A model generated the notes under the pieces. The model saw nothing but the letters and a program-made list of their open reading frames with translations. It was not told where the DNA came from and ran no database searches. A stretch of 64,000 nucleotides of DNA from Phycisphaerae bacterium (GTDB lineage Bacteria; Planctomycetota; Phycisphaerae; Sedimentisphaerales; Anaerobacaceae): NCBI GenBank assembly GCA_021736645.1, contig JAIPFM010000072.1, forward strand, positions 1 to 64,000. Direction: 5' to 3'. Each line of letters starts with the position of its first letter. Within the stretch, counting starts at the first letter, position 1. A program made the translations under genes and the position numbers. This document shows, piece by piece, positions 35,277 to 44,341 of this stretch.

Positions 35277-36776
35277 ATGAAATCTATCTCGATTCAAATC
35301 TGCGTCTTGGCTGCAGCCCTGTCGTCGCTTGCAGGGGCTCAGACCGTCCCTGCCCTGGGGCAGGGCCAGATGGCAGGCCGTGTCACTGCGAACAGTGTCA
35401 TACTCCAGTCCCGTCTCACGCTGGGTACCGAGCTCATTGAAGGTGACCTGCCCGGTGTGCCTGGCGCGGCCTGTTTTGAGGTGTCCACCACCCCAGCGTT
35501 CTCGAATGCCTCCAGGACACAGTGGCTGTCTGCCTCTGAGGCAAACGATTACATTGTCAAGTGCAGGGTCAAGGACCTCAAGCCAGCCACTCGCTACTAC
35601 TACCGTCTGATCTACGGCCCGGACCAGGCTCACACCATGACTGCGCCCACCTGCACGTTCAAAACACTGGGCGGTGAGGGCGCCGTGAGTTTGGCGGTAG
35701 TGACAGGCATGAACTACTTTTTCTTTCAGGAAGGCAACTACAAAAAGGGCGGCGGGTACAAGGGACCGGACAAACACCTCGGCTATCCTGCCCTGGCCAG
35801 CATGTTGAAACTCGAGCCCGATTTCTTTGTGGGCACAGGCGACACGGTCTACTTTGACCATCCTGCCAAGGGCGGGAACAAGTACACGGGCCTTGCCTGG
35901 TCTGACCGTGCAAAAACGGAAACCGAGATGCGGAGAAAATACCACGAACAGTTCATTCAGCCCAGGTTTGCAGACCTCTTTGCAGCGGTGCCCACGTACT
36001 GGGAGGTGGATGATCACGAATACCGGTACAACGACTGCGACAATACCTCCGACAAGGCGCCCTTGCCCCAGCTCGGCCAGAAGAACTACAGGGAGCAGCT
36101 CCCTGTGGTGGATCCAGCAGACCCTGATGCTGTGACCTACGGGACCTATCGCATCAACCAGCATGTCCAGATCTGGACCCTGGAGGGCCGCCAGTACCGC
36201 TCGCCCAATAACATGCCGGACGGCCCGGACAAGACCATCTGGGGCAAGACACAAAAGGCATGGCTGAAGCGCACGCTCCTGGCGTCTGACGCGACCTTCA
36301 AGATCCTCATCTCGCCCACGCCTATGGTGGGGCCGGACGGCAAGGGCAAAAGGGACAATCACACCAACCTGGACGGATTTCGGACCGAGGCCGATGAGTT
36401 CTTCCAATGGCTCAAGGCGAACAACTTTGACAAGAAGAATTTTTACATGTGCTGCGGTGACCGTCACTGGCAGTACCACGCCATCCATCCCAGCGGGTTC
36501 GAGGAATTTTCGTGCGGTTCCATTGTTCAGGAAAACTCACGTCTGGGCATCAAGGCGGGCGCTGCCAATTCTACTGATCCCGAAGGCCTGATCAAACAGC
36601 CCTATTGTGTGCTGAGACCCATGAAGCCCTACCCGGGTTTTCTCATGGTGTCCGTGATTCCTGCAGACTCCAAAACCGGCACGCATGCCAGGTTCGATTT
36701 TTATGACGAAAACGGAAACCTCCGCTATTCTGAGACAAAGGCTGCCTCTGCTTCGGATATCAATACAGCTAAATAA
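35277..36776 (+). CDS. PhoD-like alkaline phosphatase family protein
   Basis: The protein has 499 residues. The ATG at 35277 lies 8 bp after an AGGAG site and gives a signal peptide (ending SSLAGA). An N-terminal fibronectin-like domain (about 25-115) is followed by the PhoD/metallophosphatase fold: GTGDTVYFDHP, WEVDDHEYRYND, ISPTPMVGPD and CCGDRHWQYHA carry the expected metal ligands. Family members hydrolyse phosphodiesters or monoesters; relatives sit often in polysaccharide utilisation loci. Here it lies between two sulfatase genes, so it could act on a phosphorylated or sulfated glycan. The exact substrate is unknown. Confidence 0.85.
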   Translation: MKSISIQICVLAAALSSLAGAQTVPALGQGQMAGRVTANSVILQSRLTLGTELIEGDLPGVPGAACFEVSTTPAFSNASRTQWLSASEANDYIVKCRVKDLKPATRYYYRLIYGPDQAHTMTAPTCTFKTLGGEGAVSLAVVTGMNYFFFQEGNYKKGGGYKGPDKHLGYPALASMLKLEPDFFVGTGDTVYFDHPAKGGNKYTGLAWSDRAKTETEMRRKYHEQFIQPRFADLFAAVPTYWEVDDHEYRYNDCDNTSDKAPLPQLGQKNYREQLPVVDPADPDAVTYGTYRINQHVQIWTLEGRQYRSPNNMPDGPDKTIWGKTQKAWLKRTLLASDATFKILISPTPMVGPDGKGKRDNHTNLDGFRTEADEFFQWLKANNFDKKNFYMCCGDRHWQYHAIHPSGFEEFSCGSIVQENSRLGIKAGAANSTDPEGLIKQPYCVLRPMKPYPGFLMVSVIPADSKTGTHARFDFYDENGNLRYSETKAASASDINTAK

Positions 36777-36815
36777 GACTGTCACTCATCGTCTATTTCA
36801 CTTATACATGAGGGC

Positions 36816-38297
36816 ATGATGCTTGATCGACGAACCTTCTTGAAGGCCACAGGAATCACTGTCACCGGGATGTGTCTGAATGGGTGCATGAAGAGCCTGG
36901 CCGCATCCGGTGACAGCGTGACACACCCGAATCTCCTGTTCGTGTTTCCGGATCAGATGCGCGGCAGTGCCATGGGATTTCTGGGGGAAGAACCGGTCAT
37001 GACACCCACTCTGGATCGGTTTGCAGCGGAGTCACTGGTCCTGCCGCAAACGGTGAGCAGCTATCCTGTGTGCAGCCCCTTCCGCGCCATGCTCATGACA
37101 GGCAAGTACCCCCATGCCAACCAGGTGACCAACAACTGTCTCTCACTGACCACGCCTTTCAACTGCCAGCTTCAGGAGACAGACACCTGCTGGTCGGATG
37201 TGCTGAAAGAGAAGGGTTACAGCCTGGGCTATATTGGCAAATGGCATCTGGACAGTCCTGTGGAGCCCTATATTGAGTGTGCCAATAATGGGCCAAAACA
37301 GGCATGGAATGAATGGTGTCCACCGCATCGCAGACATGGATTCGATTTCTGGTATGCGTACGGCACGTATGACCACCACATGCGGCCCCTGTACTGGGAC
37401 ACGGAGGCCGCGCGAGACGGTTTTCACTATGTAGACCAGTGGGGGCCGGAGCATGAAGCAGACCTGGCCATCCAGTACATCACCAATAAAGAGGGGACGT
37501 ACCGGGACCCTGACAGGCCCTTTGCCCTGGTGGTGTCCATGAATCCGCCGCACACACCCTATACGCAAGTGCCGAAGCGCTATGTGGATCGGTACAAAGA
37601 CGTGCCATTGGAGGACCTGTGCCAGCGTCCCAACATACCGCCTGCGAACACAAAAATGGGGGCTCAGTATCGTCGTGATATTCGAAATTACTACGGCATG
37701 ATTACGGGTGTGGACGAACAATTCGGCAGGATTCTGGATACGCTGAAGGCGCAAGGCCTGGAGGACGATACCCTTGTGGTGTTCACCTCGGACCATGGCA
37801 ATTGCCTGGGCATCCATGGACAGGCCACCAAGAACAACCGATATGAAGAATCCATGCGTATCCCCTTTATGGTGCGCTACCCCGGAAAGATCAAACCTCG
37901 ACAGGATGACCTGCTGTTTTCCTCGCTGGACATGTGTCCGACGCTGCTGGACCTGATGGGATTCGGGCATGAAATAGGAAAGGATGTGGACGGCAAAAGT
38001 TATGCGGGTGAGTTTCTTGGGCGCCAGGGCAGTCGGCCCGAGTGGCAGTGGTACATGTGGGTGCCTCAGGGCAAGCCTGCATGGGGCAGACGCGGCATCC
38101 GAAACCGGGCATTCACATTTGTGGTCAGCAAAATCCAGGGCCAGCCCACCGACTACTATCTGCACGACAATAAAAACGATCCCTATCAGCTAAAAAATAT
38201 AGCATCACAAAGGCCGGATCTGGTCAAGGCACTGATGGTTGAGTTGGAACGAACCCTCCTGACATATGATGACCCCTGGCTGAAAACAGAGGTGTGA
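36816..38297 (+). CDS. Type I sulfatase with Tat-type signal
   Basis: This 493-residue protein begins LDRRTFLKATG, a twin-arginine signal, then a hydrophobic stretch with a cysteine. The maturation motif is C86-S-P-F-R, with phenylalanine where serine or threonine is usual. VFPDQMRG is the metal-binding opening, GKWHLDS is the Lys/His block, and FTSDHGNCLG is the distal site. Tat export implies folding before secretion, which suits maturation of the cysteine in the cytoplasm. Two tandem ATGs start the gene. Confidence 0.9.
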   Translation: MMLDRRTFLKATGITVTGMCLNGCMKSLAASGDSVTHPNLLFVFPDQMRGSAMGFLGEEPVMTPTLDRFAAESLVLPQTVSSYPVCSPFRAMLMTGKYPHANQVTNNCLSLTTPFNCQLQETDTCWSDVLKEKGYSLGYIGKWHLDSPVEPYIECANNGPKQAWNEWCPPHRRHGFDFWYAYGTYDHHMRPLYWDTEAARDGFHYVDQWGPEHEADLAIQYITNKEGTYRDPDRPFALVVSMNPPHTPYTQVPKRYVDRYKDVPLEDLCQRPNIPPANTKMGAQYRRDIRNYYGMITGVDEQFGRILDTLKAQGLEDDTLVVFTSDHGNCLGIHGQATKNNRYEESMRIPFMVRYPGKIKPRQDDLLFSSLDMCPTLLDLMGFGHEIGKDVDGKSYAGEFLGRQGSRPEWQWYMWVPQGKPAWGRRGIRNRAFTFVVSKIQGQPTDYYLHDNKNDPYQLKNIASQRPDLVKALMVELERTLLTYDDPWLKTEV

Positions 38298-38340
38298 CAT
38301 CGAACATTTGTTCTGTGTCAATAGAGAAAGGAAAGACCCT

Positions 38341-39720
38341 ATGGATACAAAATTGACGCGACGCGGTTTCATCAAGGGAAGTGCGGGACTGGCTGCCAGT
38401 GCTTCCGCGGGTGCAGGTTTGTGGGGGACGGGCCAGGCCTGGGCCGGGGCCAACGATCGAGTCAATGTCGCGGTCATAGGCATCAACGGCATGGGCCAGA
38501 ACCACATCAAGAGCTATCAGGACTTGAAGAACGTGGAGGTGGCTGCCATCTGCGATATTGACGAGACCCTGTTTGGGCCGCGCATCAAAACGCTGTTCTC
38601 CGATAGAAACAAACGCACACCCAAGACGTACACGGACCTTCGCAGGCTGTTCGAAGACAAAGACATCGATGCGGTCTCCATTGTCACGCCCAATCACTGG
38701 CACGCCCTGGCAGCGGTCTGGGCCATCCAGGCAGGCAAGCATGTGTCCGTGGAAAAACCCTGCTGCCACAATTTCTTCGAGGGGCAGCAACTGGTCAAGG
38801 CGGCCAAGAAATACAATGTGATCGTTCAGGACGGAGCCGAACAGCGAAGCAATCCATGCGCTCAGTCCGCAGCGAAGTTCCTGCAGGACGGCGGTCTCGG
38901 CGAGGTCTATCTGTCCAAGGGCCTGTGCTACAAGTGGCGGGACACGATCGGCACCAGGCCCGATGCGCCCGTGCCCCAGGGTGTGCACTATGACCTGTGG
39001 CTGGGACCGGCGCCCAAGCGGGCGTTCAATCCCAATCGCTTTCATTACAACTGGCACTGGAACTGGGACTACGGCAACGGTGACATGGGCAACCAGGGCA
39101 TCCATGAAATGGACATTGCCCGCTGGATGCTCGGTGTGACACTGCCCACGCGCGTCAGTGCCATGGGCGGTCACTTCATGTTCGAGGACCAGCAGAATAC
39201 GCCCAACACGCTCATGGCCATGTTTGAATTTGACAATCCTGCCGGCGCAGGGGACAAGAAGAAGATCCTCCAGTTTGAAACCCGTCACTGGATCTCCAAT
39301 CGGGAGGATCCCATGTGGCTCAAGCCCAGCAAGGATGATCCGGGCGCCTACATGACCAGTTCGGAGAATACTGTTGGCAATCTGGTGTACGGGTCCAAGG
39401 GGTACATGGCCAAGACCGTGGATGAATGGCAGACCTATATGGGCAAGAGTCGCGAACCTGGCCGGTCCGGCAAGGGCCTTGGCAACCATTATCAGGATTA
39501 CATCGATGCGATCCGAACAGGGGACCCCAAGACCCACAACCAGAGCATTGAGGAAGGGTTCTATACCTGCGCCCTGGTGCATCTGGCCAATATCTCGTAT
39601 CGACTCGGCAGATCCCTCGACTTCGATCCTGTGGCACAGCGGTTTGTGCGCGACGATCAGGCCAATGCCATGCTGCGGCGGGAGTACACAAAGCCGTTTG
39701 AGATGCCAGAAGAGGTCTGA
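38341..39720 (+). CDS. Gfo/Idh/MocA family oxidoreductase, Tat-exported
   Basis: The protein has 459 residues. The ATG at 38341 starts a twin-arginine signal (LTRRGFIKGSAG). The NAD(P)-binding Rossmann part reads VNVAVIGINGMGQNH, then VEKPCCHNFFEG, equivalent to the EKP motif of this family, followed by the C-terminal beta-sheet domain with HYNWHWNWDYGNGDMGNQ and GIHEMDIARW. Family members oxidise or rearrange sugars; exported Tat members are common in Planctomycetota. Its neighbours are a sulfatase and a DUF6807 protein. It could provide 3-keto-sugars for the DUF1080 hydrolase (inference). Confidence 0.92.
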   Translation: MDTKLTRRGFIKGSAGLAASASAGAGLWGTGQAWAGANDRVNVAVIGINGMGQNHIKSYQDLKNVEVAAICDIDETLFGPRIKTLFSDRNKRTPKTYTDLRRLFEDKDIDAVSIVTPNHWHALAAVWAIQAGKHVSVEKPCCHNFFEGQQLVKAAKKYNVIVQDGAEQRSNPCAQSAAKFLQDGGLGEVYLSKGLCYKWRDTIGTRPDAPVPQGVHYDLWLGPAPKRAFNPNRFHYNWHWNWDYGNGDMGNQGIHEMDIARWMLGVTLPTRVSAMGGHFMFEDQQNTPNTLMAMFEFDNPAGAGDKKKILQFETRHWISNREDPMWLKPSKDDPGAYMTSSENTVGNLVYGSKGYMAKTVDEWQTYMGKSREPGRSGKGLGNHYQDYIDAIRTGDPKTHNQSIEEGFYTCALVHLANISYRLGRSLDFDPVAQRFVRDDQANAMLRREYTKPFEMPEEV

Positions 39721-39772
39721 CAGGGGTCTGGGGTCAGGGGTCAGGGTTTATAAAACAGAAAGGCGACTGAAT

Positions 39773-40705
39773 ATGATTAAACGCACTATATGCCTGTGCT
39801 TGATGATGGTATTGGCCTTGTCCGTTGCAGGAATTGCCCAGACTGCGGCGTCAGGCGTGTCACTGGTGCGCCAGGCAGAAGGGTGGCAGTTTTTTGAGGA
39901 TGGGCAGCCCGTGATGTTTTATCGCACCAAGGCCAGGAGTCTCAATGGGAAGTATGCGCGTGCTGACTACATCCATCCCCTCATGGGCCTGGACGGCCAG
40001 GTGCTCACAGAAGATTTCCCGGAAGATCACCTCCATCATCGCGGCATCTTCTGGACCTGGCACCAGTTGCTGGTCAAGGACCAACCCATGGGCGACGCAT
40101 GGATGTGTCAGGACTTTGTGTGGGACGTCAAGGCCGTGCGTGCGCTCGAACAGGGATCCGAGGCTGCTGCACTTGCGGCCACGGTCCTGTGGAAGTCACC
40201 GCTCTGGAAAAATGGACAAGAGGCCCTGGTCCTGGAAACCGTGACCATCAAACTGCATCGACGCAAAAACGATTGCCGTATGATCGATTTCACGATTTCC
40301 CTGCTGGCCCTGCAGGACGATACATGGCTGGGCGGGTCTGTGGATGACAAGGGCTACGGCGGCTTTACTGCACGTATTGCCACGCCTGAGAACGCAGTAT
40401 TCGCCAGTGCCATCGGCCCGGTGGCACCCAAAAACACGCCGGTCTTTGGCGGCCCCTGGATGAATGTGATCGGGACCTTGGAGGGCAAGCCGTACGGGAC
40501 CGCCATTCTCCAGCACCCGGAGAATCCCCTGTTTCCCCAGGCCTGGATCCTGCGCAACGACAAGCGGTATTCCAACATGCAGAACCCGGTCTATCCCTGG
40601 CGTTATCCGGTGACCCTGCCCACGGACGAGCCCACGGTGCTGCGATACAGACTGCTCGTGCATCAAGGGCTGGATGTGGCAGCAGCCTGGAAGGCATATA
40701 GGTAG
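39773..40705 (+). CDS. DUF6807 (PmoA-like) family protein
   Basis: The protein has 310 residues. The ATG at 39773 follows AAAGG and gives a signal peptide (LCLMMVLALSVAGIA). It has GQPVMFYRTKA, then YIHPLMGLDGQVLTEDFPED and HLHHRGIFWTWHQL, the hallmark histidine-rich block of the PmoA-like (DUF6807) family, followed by GYGGFTARIA and a C-terminal VLRYRLLVHQG. The family's reaction is not known; it recurs in planctomycete and verrucomicrobial sugar loci. The 'PmoA' name refers to annotation habit and does not imply methane oxidation. Confidence 0.85.
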   Translation: MIKRTICLCLMMVLALSVAGIAQTAASGVSLVRQAEGWQFFEDGQPVMFYRTKARSLNGKYARADYIHPLMGLDGQVLTEDFPEDHLHHRGIFWTWHQLLVKDQPMGDAWMCQDFVWDVKAVRALEQGSEAAALAATVLWKSPLWKNGQEALVLETVTIKLHRRKNDCRMIDFTISLLALQDDTWLGGSVDDKGYGGFTARIATPENAVFASAIGPVAPKNTPVFGGPWMNVIGTLEGKPYGTAILQHPENPLFPQAWILRNDKRYSNMQNPVYPWRYPVTLPTDEPTVLRYRLLVHQGLDVAAAWKAYR

Positions 40706-40812
40706 GGAGGCCTCCTTTGACACAGGCATGGTACACGCCTCTGGGAGGGCATTTTAAGCCATAGATGGCCCAGTACCCCCAATAAAGACTTTTATTTGGG
40801 TTGTCAATTGTT

Positions 40813-40818
40813 TATAAT
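40813..40818 (+). promoter_or_regulatory. Candidate -10 promoter element
   Basis: A perfect TATAAT lies 66 bp upstream of the next gene's ATG, inside an AT-rich tract (TTGTCAATTGTTTATAATG). The -35 position is poor (TTTTAT at 17 bp), and the TTGTCA is too close to serve. It would separate the 40884 gene from the upstream operon. Confidence 0.4.
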
Positions 40819-40883
40819 GAGGGAGGTCTAAGATAGTTCTGGCGGTGTACAGGGGGTACTTTGCTCTGGAAAGGAGAAGTGTT

Positions 40884-42245
40884 ATGTGGTTGAAGAGAAA
40901 TCTGTCTAATCATACCTGGTTCGTATTGCTCCTGGCCGTTGTTCTGTGTCCACAGGGGCTGGCGGATTGGCAGGAGACCTTTGACAACGGCGGCTTTGAT
41001 CTGTCGACCTGGCAGTTTATGGCATATCCCCAGCTCACAGGGACCTTTGGAGGCGTGATTCAGGCCGGTGTGGACGGCAATGACTATCTTGCCCTTTCAG
41101 AGACCAGCTCAGCGGAGGTGGGAGGATCGGCCTTTGGCGTGGCCATTGGCTCACCTGAAGAATTCACGGATGTACGCATCGGGGCAGTGGTCAATGCTGC
41201 CGGCATATCTGCCCACAGCTATGTGGGCCTGGGTGCGCGAACGACCTATTTCATGGACGACGGGTCGATCAGCGGGTACCCCGGGCTCATTGCCAGTACC
41301 TATCTCATGCTGATTCACTATCAGGAGGGGCCTGCCAACCTCCGCATCGAAGTCTTCAAGACGGCCAACCTGGATGAGGGCATCATGAAGACGTATCATG
41401 AGGTGCTGGTGCCGGGTGTGGGGCATGCACGAAGTTATTACGCGGAACTGGATGTGGTGGGGTCTGATCCTGTCTACATCACAGGCAGCCTGTATGCCCA
41501 TAAGGATGGACCATTGCTGGCAAGAACCCCGACCCTGGTTGACACCAATGTCAAGGATCCCTGGGAAAACAGCGGATTCCATGATGCGGTGTATGCCAAG
41601 GGTGTCAGTGTGGTCTTCAGTATGAATGAGGGGACAGTACCCGTTGGGTATGAGGCGACCTTTGACGATGTGTCCTCCACCGCCATTTCGCCTGCAGACG
41701 CGCATGTCAAGGACGTGGCTGTGGACAATTTCGAGGGCTACCAAGAGACTCTGGACCTTGGCGCAGCCTGGGTGTGCAATATCATTGGTATTGGATCGGA
41801 CGGTCTCCCCCTGGATTATGTCAGGCTGAATAAGGACGGAAACGATGGACGCCTGCTGTTTCAATATCAGAATCAGTATGATCCGTATGTCACAGAAGCG
41901 GTGCGTACCTTCAATGTGCCCCTGGACTGGACCATAGGCGGTGTTGGCACACTGTCCTTGTCGTACATGGGACAAACGAGCAATGTCCCCCAACCCATGG
42001 CCATCCTGCTGGAGGATGCCGCCGGTTCGGTTGCCACAGTGACTCATCCCTACGCCTATGCCGTGCAAACCCACTTCTGGCGTGAGTGGGATATTGATCT
42101 GACCACGCTTGAAGGCATTGACTTGACGGCGGTCAAGGCCATGACGATTCGAGTCGGTGACGGCACTGATTCAGGCCAATCCAAGGACGATAAGGACCGA
42201 GATGAAGTGTTCTTCAACACGATTGTGCTCAATCCGACAAAGTAG
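40884..42245 (+). CDS. Secreted beta-sandwich protein, function unknown
   Basis: The protein has 453 residues. The ATG at 40884 follows AAGGAG and gives a signal peptide (FVLLLAVVLCPQGLA). The N-terminal half (DWQETFDNGGFDLSTWQF, then GARTTYF) looks like a concanavalin-type glycan-binding fold. The C-terminal half (VDNFEGYQETLDLGAAW to TIVLNP) is a discoidin-like sandwich related in layout to the MIDNFNDY segment of the dockerin-containing protein at 27069. No dockerin motif is seen. It is probably a surface or secreted carbohydrate-binding protein. Confidence 0.7.
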   Translation: MWLKRNLSNHTWFVLLLAVVLCPQGLADWQETFDNGGFDLSTWQFMAYPQLTGTFGGVIQAGVDGNDYLALSETSSAEVGGSAFGVAIGSPEEFTDVRIGAVVNAAGISAHSYVGLGARTTYFMDDGSISGYPGLIASTYLMLIHYQEGPANLRIEVFKTANLDEGIMKTYHEVLVPGVGHARSYYAELDVVGSDPVYITGSLYAHKDGPLLARTPTLVDTNVKDPWENSGFHDAVYAKGVSVVFSMNEGTVPVGYEATFDDVSSTAISPADAHVKDVAVDNFEGYQETLDLGAAWVCNIIGIGSDGLPLDYVRLNKDGNDGRLLFQYQNQYDPYVTEAVRTFNVPLDWTIGGVGTLSLSYMGQTSNVPQPMAILLEDAAGSVATVTHPYAYAVQTHFWREWDIDLTTLEGIDLTAVKAMTIRVGDGTDSGQSKDDKDRDEVFFNTIVLNPTK

Positions 42246-42281
42246 TGATGGGGTTTGATTGATCTGAACTAAAAACACTTG

Positions 42282-42320
42282 CAGGTCCGGCGGGCATGGT
42301 GCGTCAGCCGGACCTGTTTT
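42282..42320. terminator. Strong bidirectional rho-independent terminator
   Basis: CAGGTCCGGC (42282-42291) pairs perfectly with GCCGGACCTG (42307-42316), followed by TTTT on the plus strand. On the minus strand the hairpin is followed at some distance by a run of T. It lies between the convergent 40884 gene and the uridine kinase gene. Confidence 0.85.
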
Positions 42321-42324
42321 CTAT

Positions 42325-42948
42325 TCACCCGCGTGTATTCAGTGCATTTATCCTGGCAATCAGGCGATTCACAGGCTCGGTGTGTTCTCCCTCTCCGGGG
42401 ATCAGGAGGTCTGCATATTGCCTGGACGGTTCAATGTGCTCAAGGTACATGGGTCGCACCGTTTCATTAAACTGCCGGATCACGGACTCTCTGGTCCGTG
42501 CGCGTTCTGCCATGTCCCGCTGGAGGCGGCGCTCGCAGCAGACCTCCAGGGCCGTGTCCACGAACACGCGCAGATCCATGAGTTTGCGCAGGCGCGCTGT
42601 GTTGAGCACCAGGATTCCCTCCAGCAGGATGACCCTGCGAGGCATCACTGGGCGCGTATCATTCAATCGGGTGTGCGTTTTGTAATCGTAGACCGGGCAT
42701 GACACGGTGTGACCGTGCAGCATGTGCTGCATGTGTGCTGCCAGGAGATCGTGGTCAAAGGCGCCGGGATGATCGAAGTTGACGCGGGCCCTCTGTTCAA
42801 GGGGCATGTGGGACAGATCTCGATAATAGGCGTCTTCCTGAATGACCACGGCCGTGTCCGGGCCAAGACGTTCCAGGAGGGTCTCGGCCAGGTGTGTCTT
42901 GCCTGACCCCGAGGCACCGGCGATTCCAATGAGTCGTGTCTGTGTCAC
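42325..42948 (-). CDS. udk: Uridine kinase
   Basis: This 207-residue protein starts with a Walker A loop, GIAGASGSGKTHLAETLL (GxxGxGKT type, residues 8-19), then EDAYYRDL and NFDHPGAFDHDLL, CPVYDYKTHTR and LLEGILVL. These are the classic uridine/cytidine kinase blocks for phosphorylating uridine or cytidine to the monophosphate. Length matches the bacterial family. It overlaps the nucleoside transporter gene by 4 bp, so uptake and phosphorylation are coupled. Confidence 0.93.
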   Translation of the reverse strand: MTQTRLIGIAGASGSGKTHLAETLLERLGPDTAVVIQEDAYYRDLSHMPLEQRARVNFDHPGAFDHDLLAAHMQHMLHGHTVSCPVYDYKTHTRLNDTRPVMPRRVILLEGILVLNTARLRKLMDLRVFVDTALEVCCERRLQRDMAERARTRESVIRQFNETVRPMYLEHIEPSRQYADLLIPGEGEHTEPVNRLIARINALNTRG

Positions 42949-44204
42949 AGGAGCAGCCCCACAATACAGGCCGTCATGAAGGCCGCCAGGGTACCGCCGA
43001 TCATGGAGCGAAAACTGAGCTGGGCGATATCCTCACGCCTGGACGGGACCAGGGACCCAATGCCCCCGATCTGAATGGCAATGGATCCGAAGTTGGCGAA
43101 TCCGCAGGCCGCATAGGTGGCAATCGTGAACGACCGGGGATCCAGTTGATCCTTCAGCTTGACCAGATCGATGTATGCGACAAATTCATTGAGCACGGTC
43201 TTCTCCCCCAGGATCTGCCCGATGAGCGTGACATCCTTGCCGGGGATGCCCATGAGCCAGGCAAAGGGACAGAACAGCCAGCCGATGATCCTTTCAAAGG
43301 TCAGGGGGGAGGCTGCCTGGATCTCCGCGGCCGCAGCCTTGCCCTGGAATACGGCCACGGCGCCGTACTGAGTCCATTCGAGTCCCCAGTTGATCAGGGC
43401 CACCAGGCTTACAAAGGCCAACACCATGGCACCCACATTGAGGGCCAGTTTGAGACCCTCGCTGGCACCGTGACATGCCGCGTCAATGGTATTGCGTCCC
43501 TGGCTGGGCACCAGCACATCCACGTGGCCCTTGGTCGGAGAGGTTTCGGTTTCCGGGATCATGATTTTGGCAATGACGAGCGACGCCGGTGCAGACATGA
43601 TGGAGGCGGCTAATAAATGCCCTGCATCAATGCCCAACCCCACATAGGCTGCCATGACACTGCCGGATACCGTGGCCATGCCCCCTGTGAGCATGGCCGT
43701 CAATTCCGAGCGTGTCATGGTCTTGAGGTAGGGACGTATGGCCAGGGGGGCTTCGGTGTGCCCCACAAAGATGTTGGCGGCGGCTGCGAGTGACTCGGCG
43801 CCTGACACATCCATCAGACGCACCATGGACCAGGCCAGGGCCTTGATAATCATCTGGATGACGCCCCAGTGAAAGAGCACGGCCGTGAGCGCCGCAAAGA
43901 ACACAATGATGCCCAGGACAGAAAATGCAAAAAAGTGCTCCTGATACCCCTCCCCAAAGAGAAAGGTCGATCCCTCGTTTGCGCAGCCCAAGATGCCGTT
44001 GACAATTTGCTGAACCACATCAAATACGGCCCGGCCCAGGCTCGTCTTCAGGATGATCACGGCAAAAACAAACTGGAACAACACGCCTGTGCCAATGAGC
44101 CGCCAGTTCATGCGACGACGATTTTCCGAAAACAGCCAGGCCAGCCCCATCATGGCGAACAGCCCCACAAGGCTGATGGCCCTCGATCCTGCAAAGATCT
44201 CCAT
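42945..44204 (-). CDS. nupC: Concentrative nucleoside transporter, NupC/CNT family
   Basis: This 419-residue integral membrane protein has about ten hydrophobic segments. The family blocks are GVLFQFVFAVIILKTSLG, GHTEAPLAIRPYL, TGGMATVSGSVMAAYVGLG and FVAYIDL, with GFANFGSIAIQIGGIGSL near the end. These are characteristic of sodium- or proton-coupled concentrative nucleoside transporters. It is the upstream gene of a two-gene operon with udk and is divergent from the second Gfo/Idh/MocA gene. This salvage pair appears unrelated to the surrounding glycan locus. Confidence 0.93.
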   Translation of the reverse strand: MEIFAGSRAISLVGLFAMMGLAWLFSENRRRMNWRLIGTGVLFQFVFAVIILKTSLGRAVFDVVQQIVNGILGCANEGSTFLFGEGYQEHFFAFSVLGIIVFFAALTAVLFHWGVIQMIIKALAWSMVRLMDVSGAESLAAAANIFVGHTEAPLAIRPYLKTMTRSELTAMLTGGMATVSGSVMAAYVGLGIDAGHLLAASIMSAPASLVIAKIMIPETETSPTKGHVDVLVPSQGRNTIDAACHGASEGLKLALNVGAMVLAFVSLVALINWGLEWTQYGAVAVFQGKAAAAEIQAASPLTFERIIGWLFCPFAWLMGIPGKDVTLIGQILGEKTVLNEFVAYIDLVKLKDQLDPRSFTIATYAACGFANFGSIAIQIGGIGSLVPSRREDIAQLSFRSMIGGTLAAFMTACIVGLLL

Positions 44205-44341
44205 ACGCTAACTCCAGAAGGTGTCCCAATTCTGCACATACAAACCGGCCTGATCATACCACAGTCATGACAGCGTGAAAACTCCTTTAAATTTGACGGA
44301 TAAAAGGGTAACATGGGACCGCCTGATACAAAGGAACCACT

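Noticed and set aside
39720-39770. GGGGTC/GGGGTCAGGGGTCAGG direct repeats as regulatory iterons
   Set aside because: Only three short imperfect units between two close genes; too little to support a function.
39773-40705. PmoA as a methane monooxygenase subunit
   Set aside because: The protein is soluble and histidine-rich of the DUF6807 type; it has no membrane helices of particulate methane monooxygenase.
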